Assembly: GCA_947561395.2 (NCBI GenBank)
Contig: OX387182.1
Location: forward strand, 43,827,949 to 43,891,948
Origin: Buxus sempervirens
Lineage: Eukaryota > Streptophyta > Magnoliopsida > Buxales > Buxaceae
Direction: 5' to 3'
DNA: 64,000 nucleotides
Shown: piece by piece, positions 30,526-40,709 of the stretch
How the letters are laid out: every line of letters starts with the position of its first letter
How positions within the stretch are numbered: the first letter of the stretch is position 1
Program-made: the position numbers and the translations under genes
The notes under the pieces: model-generated
What the model was told of the DNA's origin: nothing
Database searches by the model: none
The model's input: only the letters and a program-made list of their open reading frames with translations

Positions 30526-33500
30526 TCTGTTTGCCAAACAAACGCGGCTTCAAAAGTAAGGGGAGTTTCCTCCCAATTGTTCAAAATGAAAGAATCTGGG
30601 GCAGGGATACAAGCCTGCTCCTCAAGCTCAGGGTCTGCATCAGAGATCACCAGTACTGGGTGCGTTGCATCGCCTGTTTCTTCTGTAAGGCCAGTTCCAG
30701 ATGGAACTTCTACTGCAGCCCAATCAATAAAAGGTAGCTCCTCTGCTACTTTTTCTTGGTTGCCTTCGGTCATGGCAAAGAATGCCCCTACGTCCTCAGA
30801 AAAGTCTTGCTTTTGTTCTGTCTGTGGCCCAGGCCCACCAGATGCTTGTGGAGGTGAAGGTGGAACATATGGTTGCATTGTGGAGGGTTTGGGTTTCTGG
30901 AATGGGTTGACATTGTAGTATGGAGGTTTGGCCTGATCCTCAGGAGGAGACAGCTGAATCATGTGAGACAGCTTAGGAAAAGTTTCCCTGATGTGCGGGA
31001 ATTTCATAGCTTCTATCTGCCCCTGTCTTCTCCATTTCCTTGGCTTAGACCCCAATCCTGCTCTGTGAACCATCTTCTTAACCTGAACTGGTTCTATCCT
31101 TCCTTGTAGGTTAACCCCCAGACCTTTTCCAGGGTGAAAATGGTACTTTTCTAGCACATTCTTGACCATTTTTTCAGCACAGGTCAATTTTCCTTCTTTT
31201 TCCTGATACCCCCCAGGTATATAATTCACAGCTTCAAATTGAAAAGAGTGAAATGCCATCTTATCTTCTGTCATTTCCGTGTTAATACAGGGTACATCAG
31301 GGGACCACATGGGGGGAACCAAGTTTTCGGCCAGGACGGTAATCACCTTTTGCCCTCTAATGTACTTGACTCTTTGGTGGAGGGTAGATGGTATAGCCCT
31401 AGCTGTATGAATCCATGGCCTTCCTAGGAGTAGGTTGAAGGGTGCAGGTATATCCATCACTTCAAATGTGATGTTGAAAATATATGGTCCAATTGTGACC
31501 GGCAGTTCAACCTCCCCTAGGGAGTGTGTTTTAGAGCTGTCAAATGCTCTTATAATTCTTCCATTTTGTTTTATTTTGTTTCGCTCCAGATTGAGCTTAA
31601 CAAAGGTTATCAATGGGCAGACATTGAGGGCTGACCCATTATCAATCAAGACCCGGGCTATCATGCAACCCTTACTGAGCACAGCAATGTGCAAAGGATC
31701 CACATGATGGTATCCTGCTGGACTAATTTCAGTTTCAGAAAAGGTTATGACATTATGGGATAAAATTTGACCAACCATCCGGCCTAGTTGGTCTGGTTCA
31801 ATGTTTTTAGGCACATGGGCCCCCTGGAGTATCCTTAACAAGGAGTCCCTATGTTTTTCTGAATTTAACAATAGGCCCAGAATTGAGATCTGGGCAGGGA
31901 CTTTGTTCAGCTGCTCAATGACATTGAACTCACTCTTTTTTATTACCTTAAGGAGGTCAACAGCCTCACTGTCAACTACCTGAGGGGTATCTTCCCCTAC
32001 CTTGGTTTTTCCTTTATTTTTTTCTTCTTCTTTCTTTTCTGTTTCTTTTTGTTTTTCTTCCACCCCTACACATTTTCCTGACCTCATCATGAGGTTTACT
32101 TCTTCCTTGCTTTCAACTGCAGGGCATGTAGTGGTAAATGCTTCACTATAGTTCCATGGTACAGCCGATTCAATGTAGGAAGGCTTAAGGACATTTACCA
32201 CTAATGGGGGAAGTTTGGACTTGGCTGTGGAAGTCTGAGTAAGGGGGACATTAACAACCAATGGTGGAAGTTGTCTTGATTGAGGGGTTGCCGAAGTGAC
32301 TGATGCACTAAGAGGGTCACAATTTATGACCAATGGTGGCTTAGACTGAATAGGTGAAGTAAAAGTAGATGGACTGCAATTGATGACCAAAGGTGGTTTC
32401 GCAATGTTCATTTGGGCCATGAGAGATGAGACCCTGTCCAAAGATGAGCTAATGTTCTTTGCAGCACTATCATTCCCTTTTGAAACCATATTTATTTCTT
32501 GGTCCTCATTTCTTCTGTCAAAATATACTTTGACCGTCGTCCCTATGGGAGCAATTAATTGAGATGGGTCAAAGGTCATTTTGTCAGAAGAGATGACTCC
32601 TATGACATTAGATGGGCCTGCCCCATGATGCTGAGGCAATGGGTTTTGTCCAATATCGGTTCTTGGAAGATTGGGAGCCCCTGTATTGAAAGACAGGGTA
32701 TTCTGGTCCAGTAAATCCTGAATGGCATGTTTCAAAGGCCAGAACTTGTCTGTAGGGTGCCCAGGTGCACCCATATGGTAATCACAAGTGGTGGAGGGGT
32801 CAAAATTTCTCCCCTTAGATGCATTCGGATTAGGTTCTCTTAAGGTGATATACCCTCCTTGCAATAAAGTGGGTAGCAATTGAGAGGGAGTCATTGGAAT
32901 AGAGGTGAAAACCCTATTCCTCCTTGCTGCAAAATAGGCATCCTTTTCCTCTTTGGTAAAAACCCTTTTTTGGTCTGAAGGTGCTGCTGGAACATTAACC
33001 CTCATGGGGGCCTGGGAGGATGACGCCGGTGGGGTAGGAAAAGGTGCAGGTACGTTGATTTGTATGGGCTTGTTAGGGCCAGATGGTGGCTGTACCATGT
33101 TTACCTCCCCCTCCTTCTTGTTCCCATTCTTTTTTATCCCGCTTCCTTTCTTCTGATTAAGGTCTTGCTGACTAACCATGGCAGAGTGGTCAATTATTTT
33201 ACCTGATCTTATTCCGTCCTCAATTCGGTCGGCCACTTGAACCAAAGCTGCAAAATTAGTGGTGGTCTGACCCACCAAGTGGTTGTACAATGGTTGACCC
33301 AGAGTGCTTATGAAAGTAGAAATCATTTCCTGTTCTAGCATGGGTGGCCTGACCTGGGAGGCCGTCTCCCTCCACCTCTTGGCATATTGCCTTACAGTCT
33401 CTTCCCTTCCTATGCTCATTCTCATGACGTCGTACCTATCTGGCATGATCTCTGAATTGAATCGGTATTGAGCCAGGAAGGCATCAGCTAGGTCCTTCCA

Positions 33501-34193
33501 TCTTTTGATCTTTCCATGGTCCAGAGTGGCGAACCATCTTAATGCGGTTCCAGTCAGGCTCCTTTGGAAAAGTTGGATCAAGATACCCTCATCCTGCCCG
33601 AACTGGCATAGGGCACCGCAATACAACTTTAGGTGGCTTATGGGGCAACCAGTGCCATCATACTTGTCCAAGTCTGGGCACTTAAACTTAGCCGGCAGGT
33701 TAACATTGGGGTATAGGCACAGGTCTTCAAAATTGGTGCCTCCAAAGTTGTTTACCCCTTTGACCTCCCTAAGTTCATCTTGGATCATTTCCAGCCTTTG
33801 CATGAACTTCTTTTCCATTTCTTCCCTCATTTTTTCCTTTTCCTTAGCCTTTTCTGATTCAACTGTTTCATCCTTGGTCAGTATAGGTTCAGGGGTGGGC
33901 TCATAGACGGGTTCAGGAGTTGGTTGTACTGGAGGTGGAACGTTGACTTGGGGTGGAGGTGCAGGGTTGGATGTGGATGCCTGGTTCTGGGCCTGCATTT
34001 GTTGGGCCTGCACTTGTTGGGCCTGTACTGACAGTATGTTCTCTAGCATTCGGGCTAGTCCTGCCACTTGTTCTTGGAGTAGAACAACATCTGGATGAGG
34101 AGCATCAACTTCATCTTCAATGGGATTCATGGCTCGAGCTCTTGATCTGGTTACAGGAGCTATGATTGCAAGTGTGTTAGTACCTGGATACAA
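30498..34193 (-). CDS. gag-pro: Element B gag-pro with capsid, zinc-like motif, protease and G-patch-like segment (1231 aa)
   Basis: Residues 1-150: Gln/Pro-rich and charged start. Capsid region: LPAKFKCPDLDKYDGTGCP, SLTGTALRWFATLD, FLAQYRFNSEIMP, QEMISTFISTLGQPLY. Zinc-like motif: CDYHMGAPGHPTDKFWPLKH, where the last Cys of relatives is Phe (near 32742). A low-complexity segment with repeated PPLVVN motifs follows. Protease: VLIDNGSALNVCP and LLLGRPWIHTARAIPSTLHQRVKYI. G-patch-like segment: YHFHPGKGLGVNLQG. Tail: FIDWAAVEVPSG and NWEETPLTFEAAF, ending TAG at 30498-30500 just past the A9 tract. An internal Met, AMNPIEDE, near 34130 is an alternative start. Confidence 0.93.
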   Translation of the reverse strand: MYPGTNTLAIIAPVTRSRARAMNPIEDEVDAPHPDVVLLQEQVAGLARMLENILSVQAQQVQAQQMQAQNQASTSNPAPPPQVNVPPPVQPTPEPVYEPTPEPILTKDETVESEKAKEKEKMREEMEKKFMQRLEMIQDELREVKGVNNFGGTNFEDLCLYPNVNLPAKFKCPDLDKYDGTGCPISHLKLYCGALCQFGQDEGILIQLFQRSLTGTALRWFATLDHGKIKRWKDLADAFLAQYRFNSEIMPDRYDVMRMSIGREETVRQYAKRWRETASQVRPPMLEQEMISTFISTLGQPLYNHLVGQTTTNFAALVQVADRIEDGIRSGKIIDHSAMVSQQDLNQKKGSGIKKNGNKKEGEVNMVQPPSGPNKPIQINVPAPFPTPPASSSQAPMRVNVPAAPSDQKRVFTKEEKDAYFAARRNRVFTSIPMTPSQLLPTLLQGGYITLREPNPNASKGRNFDPSTTCDYHMGAPGHPTDKFWPLKHAIQDLLDQNTLSFNTGAPNLPRTDIGQNPLPQHHGAGPSNVIGVISSDKMTFDPSQLIAPIGTTVKVYFDRRNEDQEINMVSKGNDSAAKNISSSLDRVSSLMAQMNIAKPPLVINCSPSTFTSPIQSKPPLVINCDPLSASVTSATPQSRQLPPLVVNVPLTQTSTAKSKLPPLVVNVLKPSYIESAVPWNYSEAFTTTCPAVESKEEVNLMMRSGKCVGVEEKQKETEKKEEEKNKGKTKVGEDTPQVVDSEAVDLLKVIKKSEFNVIEQLNKVPAQISILGLLLNSEKHRDSLLRILQGAHVPKNIEPDQLGRMVGQILSHNVITFSETEISPAGYHHVDPLHIAVLSKGCMIARVLIDNGSALNVCPLITFVKLNLERNKIKQNGRIIRAFDSSKTHSLGEVELPVTIGPYIFNITFEVMDIPAPFNLLLGRPWIHTARAIPSTLHQRVKYIRGQKVITVLAENLVPPMWSPDVPCINTEMTEDKMAFHSFQFEAVNYIPGGYQEKEGKLTCAEKMVKNVLEKYHFHPGKGLGVNLQGRIEPVQVKKMVHRAGLGSKPRKWRRQGQIEAMKFPHIRETFPKLSHMIQLSPPEDQAKPPYYNVNPFQKPKPSTMQPYVPPSPPQASGGPGPQTEQKQDFSEDVGAFFAMTEGNQEKVAEELPFIDWAAVEVPSGTGLTEETGDATHPVLVISDADPELEEQACIPAPDSFILNNWEETPLTFEAAFVWQTDMASKKKLH
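30507..30515 (-). promoter_or_regulatory. A9 slippage site at the gag-pro/pol overlap of B
   Basis: The minus strand reads TCC AAA AAA AAA CTC in the gag-pro frame, nine A residues, 3 codons before the gag-pro stop. A shift of -1 on A AAA AAA leads into the pol frame (ACT CCA TTA GTG GAA). The same tract and spacing occur in H at 60776-60784. Confidence 0.75.
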
Positions 34194-34378
34194 GGTAAAG
34201 GAAAAATATCAGTGTCCATTTAATCTCATTCACATGCCTAAGAATGCCTATGTGCAAGCTGGGTGAACACGAGTTTGGATTTGTTTCTTTTCTTTATTTG
34301 CTTCTTTTTTTTTTCTTTTTTTTTTTTGAATCGTTGGAATATTCTAGGGCTTCCAACAGGTCCCACAAAAGAGAGAAA

Positions 34379-35160
34379 GATCTGAAATTCAAAGGCTTTC
34401 AGAGGCCCGGGGGGTTTTTGAAAAGGTCTGAAATTCAAAGGCTTTCAGAGGCCCAGGGATATTTTTGGAAAAGGTCTGAAATTCAGAGGCTTTCAGAGGC
34501 CCAGAAGTTTGATGAAAGTCTGAAATTCAAAGGCTTTCAGAGGCCCGGGATTTTTTTATGAAAGTCTGAAATTCAAAGGCTTTCAGAGGCCCAGGGATAT
34601 TTTGAAAAAAGTCTGAAATTCAAAGGCTTTCAGAGGCCCAAAAGTTCTGAAATTCAAAGGCTTTCAGAGGCCCAAAAGTTCTGAAATTCAAAGGCTTTCA
34701 GAGGCCCAAAAGATCTGAAATTCAAAGGCTTTCAGAGGCCCAAAAGGAAAAGTTCTGAAATTCAAAGGCTTTCAGAGGCCCGAAAGGAAAAGTTCTGAAA
34801 TTCAAAGGCTTTCAGAGGCCCAAAAAAAAATCTGAAATTCAAAGGCTTTCAGAGGCCCAAAAGATCTGAAATTCAAAGGCTTTCAGAGGCCCAAAAGTTC
34901 TGAAATTCAAAGGCTTTCAGAGGCCCCGGGATGTTTTGATAAAAGTCTGAAATTCAAAGGCTTTCAGAGGCCCCGGATTTTTGAAAAATCTGAAATTCAA
35001 AGGCTTTCAGAGGCCCAAGAGTTTTTTTGAGAAAAAGTCTGAAATTCAAAGGCTTTCAGAGGCCCGAGGAATTTTTTGAAAAATCTGAAATTCAAAGGCT
35101 TTCAGAGGCCCAGGAGTTTTGAAAAAGTCTGAAATTCAAAGGCTTTCAGAAGCCCAAGGA
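34379..35160 (-). repeat. Leader tandem array of element B, about 19 units of 33-50 bp
   Basis: Each unit has a nearly invariant 28-bp core, starting TCTGAAATTC and ending CTTTCAGAGGCCC, joined by variable 5-20-bp linkers. The core contains the dyad CTGAAA...TTTCAG, so each unit could fold as a small hairpin in RNA. It lies directly upstream of gag (minus). Confidence 0.95.
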
Positions 35161-35324
35161 ACCTTTCTCTCACACATTTTTTTTTTGTTTTTTTTTTTTT
35201 GAAGCATTTTATTCAAACTCGTTTTCTTTTATCATTATTTAAAGGTTAAAGGAAGATTTTAGTGGGAAAAACTGATTAAAGTTAAATATTCCGAAAAAAC
35301 CGTAAACACAGTAAGGTCCAGCCG

Positions 35325-35435
35325 TGCCTGTATTCAAATTACGAGCAAGCCGCGACCGTATGCAATCCACGGGCGAGCCTAGCCCGTATAACCAATACGG
35401 GCAAGCCCAGCTCGTGTATTAAATGCAGTTTTACG
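35325..35435. promoter_or_regulatory. Orphan palindrome array in the leader of B
   Basis: Four units of the B palindrome, for example GACCGTATGCAATCCACGGG and GCCCGTATAACCAATACGGG, are separated by 7-bp linkers. This is the fifth copy of the array type in B; no gene start lies beside it apart from gag, 1.1 kb downstream on the minus strand. Confidence 0.75.
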
Positions 35436-36632
35436 GAACCCTGTTATGTTTTTCTAGTTTTTACATGGTTTGATCACTTTAATTGTTCATCCAAACATAC
35501 GGTTCACCCAGTGCAAGGCCTCTAAACTGTCCCAAAGTGGACCTTGGCCTTTTTGCTAAAACTCAAGCTTAGGAGGGCACATGTACCCTCCAAATTGACA
35601 CCAAACTCAAGAATTTGGTACACTTTTGTTGCCTCTTGTATGAACATAGGGTAGGATTGATTCTAAACAGAGTTAAGAACTCTTCCTATGGGCTGCACCA
35701 ATTTTAAGAACATGTAAATTTTGGGACCAATTTTATCCCGAACCAATAGGTACCATGACACCCCTATGACATGAAAATAATGCAAAACAATAGGATTACC
35801 TTGTTACCTTGTTTACCTTCGATATGGCATCCGCATTATGCCCTGGTTTGTAAGCCATGCACACGGCCTTCCCACAATCATACAAACCCATATCCCCACG
35901 TAATTGTATACTTTAGCCAAAAACGTGTAACTCCACCTTCAAGCGTAGGGGTTTTGGGTTTTGGCTTAATGGCAACTTAGCACTCAAGCCTAGTGATGAC
36001 CAGAATCCCAGATCCACATTATCATCACATCATTAGCTCAAAGTTCTAAGGTGAATGTTTTCACTTTCGCTTTCCGAAGTATCGACCTCGTTGCGCCAAG
36101 CTACACACATTCGGGTTCAACTTCCTATGGGTTAAGGGTAGGCCGTGTAAAAACAAAAGGTGCACAGTGCATTGTAAAAATAGGGTGCATTCACAACGTC
36201 CCAAACCCTTGCCACTCTTTTCGCAGCCATGCATAAACAAACCAAGGCATAATAGGAAATCATATTTAAGCAAGTAAACATAAGTAAACAAACAACCCTA
36301 TAGCACCTAAACATGCTCATAAAAAAAATCATCTAATCATGCAAACATATGATCATGTTATACACCCAAAATCATCATGGAGATCATGCTGAAAATTAAA
36401 ACATGCTATCATAAAAATATAGCAAGAAATAAGCATAGTTCATCAAAACGAACCTCCCCTACGCATGTTTGTAGAAACAATCCTATAAATCAAAATTAAG
36501 CATGTTTCTACCCCCATGAATTCTTAAGCAATAATTCAGATTTAAAACATACTCAACATGCTTAAGAACACAAAATAGCAAGCATAAAAAAAATCAAAAA
36601 CATGAACAAACACCAAAAGGCTCAAATCCACA
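35436..36632 (-). other. Conserved non-coding leader of element B
   Basis: No ORF of note. The part at about 35790-36240 is clearly related to 58240-58700 in element G, including GGCCTTCCCACA, TTTTCACTTTCGCTTTCCGAAG and GCGCCAAGCTACACACATTC. Conservation between two families without coding potential suggests packaging, dimerisation or splicing signals, or a promoter; this is inference. Confidence 0.65.
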
Positions 36633-36652
36633 AGTCCCCAGCAGAGTCGCTA
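36633..36652 (-). other. Primer-binding site of element B (tRNA-Arg-like)
   Basis: The plus strand here reads AGTCCCCAGCAGAGTCGCTA, which resembles a tRNA 3' end closing in CCA (here CTA), so the minus strand is the primer site, two bases from the LTR. A, E and G have the same site with intact CCA. From memory it fits plant tRNA-Arg(ACG), the primer used by Ogre elements; a tRNA search would settle it. Confidence 0.75.
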
Positions 36653-36654
36653 GT

Positions 36655-38476
36655 TGTGAGACATGGGAAAAAAATCAATTTAATGATTTCCTCAATCATC
36701 ATACAGGATTAAATAAAACAAAGAGTCGCCACCATTCAATTTAGGTGTGAATGGACACCAAAATATTAAATAAGCACAAAAGGCAATTTTAGGGCAAAAT
36801 ATCCCTCCTAAAAAAACAACCAGAGATGGGTAAGGGGATTAAGTTATGAACAGGGGAAGGTGTTAGGCACCCCTATTCATCCACACAAGGTGGTTGCCAG
36901 GTATTGTTCATGTTTAAAATAAAGGAAAAAGCTTGCTATAAAAATCAGGAAAATCACAAAAAGAAGATAAAAATATATGGTTTTTTCATATGAATATTCT
37001 GATTGATCCAGAACTATCAAATATGATCATACCATTCCTAGGGTTTCATGATCAAAATACAATTGAGATAAAATCAAATAAAATCAATTTAAAGTGAAAA
37101 ATCCAAAAATCTGGCTTCAAGCTAAATTCTAGAAATCTAGAAAAATATTATTTTTATAAAATATTTCAAAATTGAACTTGAATAGTCCAGGACATAGATA
37201 AAGCCCAAATTTCACATTAAATCTGAAAATCAAAACCAAAAATACCCACGTTGATGAAGAACACCAAAAGGGGAGAATTTAGACCGTAGGGTCTTATCTC
37301 AATAATGAAAAACAATTTAAAAAAACATCTCATGAAACCCTAGAATTTATTTTCAGGCTTCTTGATTCAAATCTATCATATTGATCATGATAAATCCAAG
37401 ATCATAGCCTAAAATCACAAAAATCACGAAAACAGTGCTGTAGGTGCAAAAGTGGTGAAAATCCAAATTTTGGAAAAAGAAGGGATCTCATGTTATAAAC
37501 ATCATAGATTCATGTAATTCATTCAGATATATCATAAAAAGCATTAAAACATTATCAGGATATTCAAAATAGCCACATCTCGCAAATTAGAGCACATGGG
37601 GGTCTACCCTACGGATCCACCTGTTCTCTTTTCCCCTAGTTCTCTCTTCACGTTTTACGGCTAGGGAGACTCTTGAGGTACTTAGAGATAGGTTTGGGTA
37701 TACAAACACAATCACAGGCCTTATTCTAGAAAAAAGAGAAAAAAACAGATATGGGGTTCTATTCTAGGGATCCACCTGTTCCCCTTTCCCCTAGTTCTCT
37801 CTTCACGTTTTACGGCTAGAGAGACCCTTGAGGTACTTAGAGGCAAGTTTAGGAATACCAAAAAAACAGATATGGCCTTATTCTACAGCAATAGAGATGA
37901 TCCTATTACTTCTAGAATTGAAGACAGAAAATAAAAAAGGATCGGGGACTTACCTGGATTGAGCAGGCAGAGCAGCAGGAGTTCTTCTTCTTCTCTTGGG
38001 AGCTTCTTAGAATTCCTTGGACTCAAAATTTCGTGGCCCTTAGCTAGAGGAGAGAGCCTCTATTTATAGACACACCCAGGGGCAAGGCTGGTCCAGAAGG
38101 ATATATCCTGATTCTCAAGATAGAGTGAAAATTGGAGATAATGCCCATCCATAGCCAACCAAGGTGGCTTCAGCGAATAAAACACTTAATTCGCTCGTTT
38201 AAAGATATATTGGACTTCAAATAAAGCTCGGAAATCGAGAGAAGGACAAAACTTGCACGTGTCTTTAATGCCCGTAAATGATTTACGATCCAATGGTGAC
38301 CGTATTAGTATTACGGGCGCGCCTGCCCGTAGACATTTTGCGGGCGAGATCGGCCCGTGAAGAAAATACGGGCAAAGCCTGTTCATTCTATTTTTAGGCC
38401 TTTTTGACCTGTTTTAAGTTCTAATTACAGGTTTTTATTATTTTCTCATTTGGCAGTGCAATTTGGGGTGTCTACA
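36655..38476 (-). repeat. 5' LTR of element B
   Basis: 1822 bp, TGTGAGAC at 36655 to GTCTACA at 38476, followed by the TSD ACCGT (38477-38481). The TATA box, TCTATAAATA on minus, is at 38061-38070, with the palindrome array at 38270-38373 upstream of it. A PBS-like GAGTCGCCA is at 36723-36731. The minus ORF at 38186-38386 is a palindrome-array artefact. Confidence 0.95.
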
Positions 38477-38481
38477 ACCGT

Positions 38482-39180
38482 CAGGTGGTCTTGCAGCCAA
38501 ATGTGGAGAAGGGGAGCGCACCCTTGAAACCTCCGAGTTCCGTTTTTGGACAAAGTCAGGGAATGGAACAGTTGAGCTAGGATCAGTGGCATGATTCGGT
38601 ACCCTGCCCTGAGTTGATCCACAATTTCCATGAGGGCCAAATTAATGGTGTCTCCCCCAGTTGGAAAGAAGATTTGTGACAGAACCACAAGGGTGAAGGT
38701 GTCAAACCAAGCCCGGGGTCTTTCCTGCTTTTTGTTTCTCATTTTCTCAGCTAGGAATGTTTTAGAGACCCGAGTAAATGATTTGTCACCTCCTAAGGTC
38801 TGAAATTCTCCCCTTGAGAGACCAAAGAAAACACAAGCTTCATTATTGTAACTTTCTTTGAGACTTGGCCTAGTGGGTTCTCCTAAGTCACGAAATCGGA
38901 GGAACAGGTCAAGTTCCTCAATTGTGGGAGTCAACTTGTTGACCCCGAATCGGAACATTGAAAGCTGGGGATCCCAGAAAAGCAGGGCTGCTTGGATCAT
39001 GTCCCAGTTAATCGGCACATTTAACAGGGACAAAGTCTGTCCCATGTGGTATTTGTGCTCCCATTCAATCTGCTCACTCCCTTGGAGCTGCCTTGTCCAA
39101 GAACGGATCCAGGGGGTATCCCAGGCGCACTTCTCTATCCTAGGGAAACGGGTTCTCTCAGATGAGGATGAAGATGCCAT
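38482..39180 (-). CDS. Element A ORF1, N-terminal part (DUF7745-type)
   Basis: The start is Met at 39180 (MASSSSSERTRF); an in-frame Met at 39228 is less likely. It contains EQIEWEHKYHMGQTLSLL, LLFWDPQLSMFRFGVNKLTPTIEELDLFL (DUF7745 signature), SKTFLAEKM and FDTFTLVVLSQIFFPTGGDTINLALMEI, and reaches the TSD at 38481 in frame with 17156. Gene II of B aligns along its whole length. At the point where gene II has its intron, ORF1 reads straight through (CAPLLHIWLQDHL). B integrated 20-30 bases past that point. Confidence 0.85.
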
Positions 39181-40706
39181 GCCAACTATCCGATCAAAAT
39201 TCCGAGTCAAATTAAGGTTCCACACCAAGACTCTAAGTTAGTCCTAAGACATGCATAATTTTAAGCAAAAGAGATAACCACTAGCAGTTCTATCATGCTT
39301 CACCAAAATGAGCAAAAACAAAATAGTTCAGAATTTAACTCAGGCACACATGGTGTATGGTCCTAGGGGTTGGCGCCAGTTAAGGCGCGACTCCTAGACA
39401 TACTTGTGTAGAGGAGCACATTCAAGTCCCGATCAGTCTTTCTGTCTTTCATCTGTTCTTTCATCTGCTTTCAGTGTCAGACCATAGCAAAAATTACAAC
39501 TTGCCATCGAGGGCGAAGGTTTACAAGATATTTACAAAAAGCTGCAAAGAATTCATCCTTAAGGCTGTTGGGAGCCAGAAGGGAGGATACAAATTGCTTT
39601 CAAAGTGGGTAGGCTAAAAATCCCTAAATCTAGGGTTTAGTACCCTGGCATGCTCTCATCTGCCTGTCTGATCTGGCCGGCTTTCGTCTACTCTAAAAGA
39701 CCAATCTGGACTTAAAGTGTTCCCAGCGGACTCTAATGGGTCAAGACCCATAGCATACAGGACTCCATGCATGGATCCGGGGTGGTTCCCCTAATCGAGA
39801 ATTAGGTGAGTTTCCTAAGCCAGGGCCGAGGTAGCCCAGCATCTAGGGTTTACTCCATTTGATGCAAAAAGCGGGGGTTGCTGCCCCTGATGGACTCTGA
39901 ATTAATTTTATTCATCATTCACATCCTACTCACCCTCTCATGCTCAACGCAAGGTTCATTCAGAAACGTTAGGTGGGGAATGATACCCAGCCCGAGACAT
40001 AAGCCTACAAGAGTCTGGACCAGTACTGGATCCTCGCGTGCCACGGCAAGAAACCAGTGGTGCTAACGGACTCCAGAAAACTGGGGGGATGGGTTTACCC
40101 TGCTTTCCCCGGCAAGCCACGGGAGCGTAGGTGCTAATACCATCCCAAAGATCAGTTCATAGTAAGAAGAAGGGTAGGCTGCTAGAGAGGTCTAAGTTTT
40201 GGTAAAGAAGTAGCAATATCCGATTCACTCATCTATCAAAGGTCGGATCATCCACGCATCCTCCCTCGTGCGTGTCACCCCACGCAGTTCCATCACATCA
40301 ATGCGGGAATTTAAATTCACACAAACATCCATCCACGGTGTGGTGGTGTGCCCGTGTGTGCAGTTGGGCTGCGTGCTGTGCCTATACGGGTGAGTTTTGT
40401 CTGGATTTAGGTGATAAAGGAATCCTTGCTGCCTCGTATAGTAAGGCGCAGAATTGGCACCTTTTACGATGTCCTGGGAGAATCCCCAGGTAAGTGGAGG
40501 GTCACAGGGGACCACTTAAATTCCACTTGCCTTAGGCAATTATCACGTCCTTGTGGCAGGACTCCCCAGAGCACGTATCTACGTGTATTCTGTACCTTGC
40601 TAAGCGGGGTAGCAAGGGTCCCTAAAATGCCGCCTAAATCCCTCTTGAGCTGACTCGGTCCTAAGTAGGGTCCTATTGGGCTGAGTTCTCCCCAGTGGAG
40701 TCGCCA
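39181..40706 (-). other. Leader and primer-binding site of element A
   Basis: No gene is visible between ORF1 and the LTR. The primer site is at 40687-40706 (plus strand TCTCCCCAGTGGAGTCGCCA), three bases from the LTR. The last 200 bases resemble the leader of E (45260-45412), sharing GGCAGGACTCCCCAGA-like and TAAATCCCTCTTG segments. Confidence 0.75.
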
Positions 40707-40709
40707 GGC

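Larger units (their letters stand above)
17157..38476 (-). mobile_element. Element B: near-complete 21.3-kb Tat/Ogre-type retrotransposon with two antisense genes
   Basis: The minus-strand order is 5' LTR 36655-38476, tRNA primer site 36633-36652, leader with repeats, gag-pro 34193-30498, pol 30525-26911, antisense gene II (24138-25942) and gene I (20780-23682), polypurine tract, and 3' LTR 17157-18976. The TSD ACCGT is perfect. By eye the LTRs differ at only about seven sites in 1820 bp, so insertion is recent. Both main ORFs are uninterrupted. Two replaced residues (next to the RT catalytic Asp and in the Gag zinc motif) may make this copy inactive. It inserted into ORF1 of element A. Confidence 0.95.

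Noticed and set aside
34379-35160. 28-bp repeats with variable spacers, CRISPR-like in appearance
   Set aside because: Spacers are short (5-20 bp) and low-complexity, no cas genes exist, and the array is the leader of a gypsy element.
36633-36652. tRNA gene at the GTCCCCAGCAGAGTCGC-like sites
   Set aside because: Only the last about 19 bases of a tRNA are matched; no cloverleaf is present. These are primer-binding sites.
38446-39228. Independent host gene of DUF7745 type
   Set aside because: Its reading continues in frame at 17156 once B is removed, and it lies between A's primer site and gag, so it is A's ORF1.
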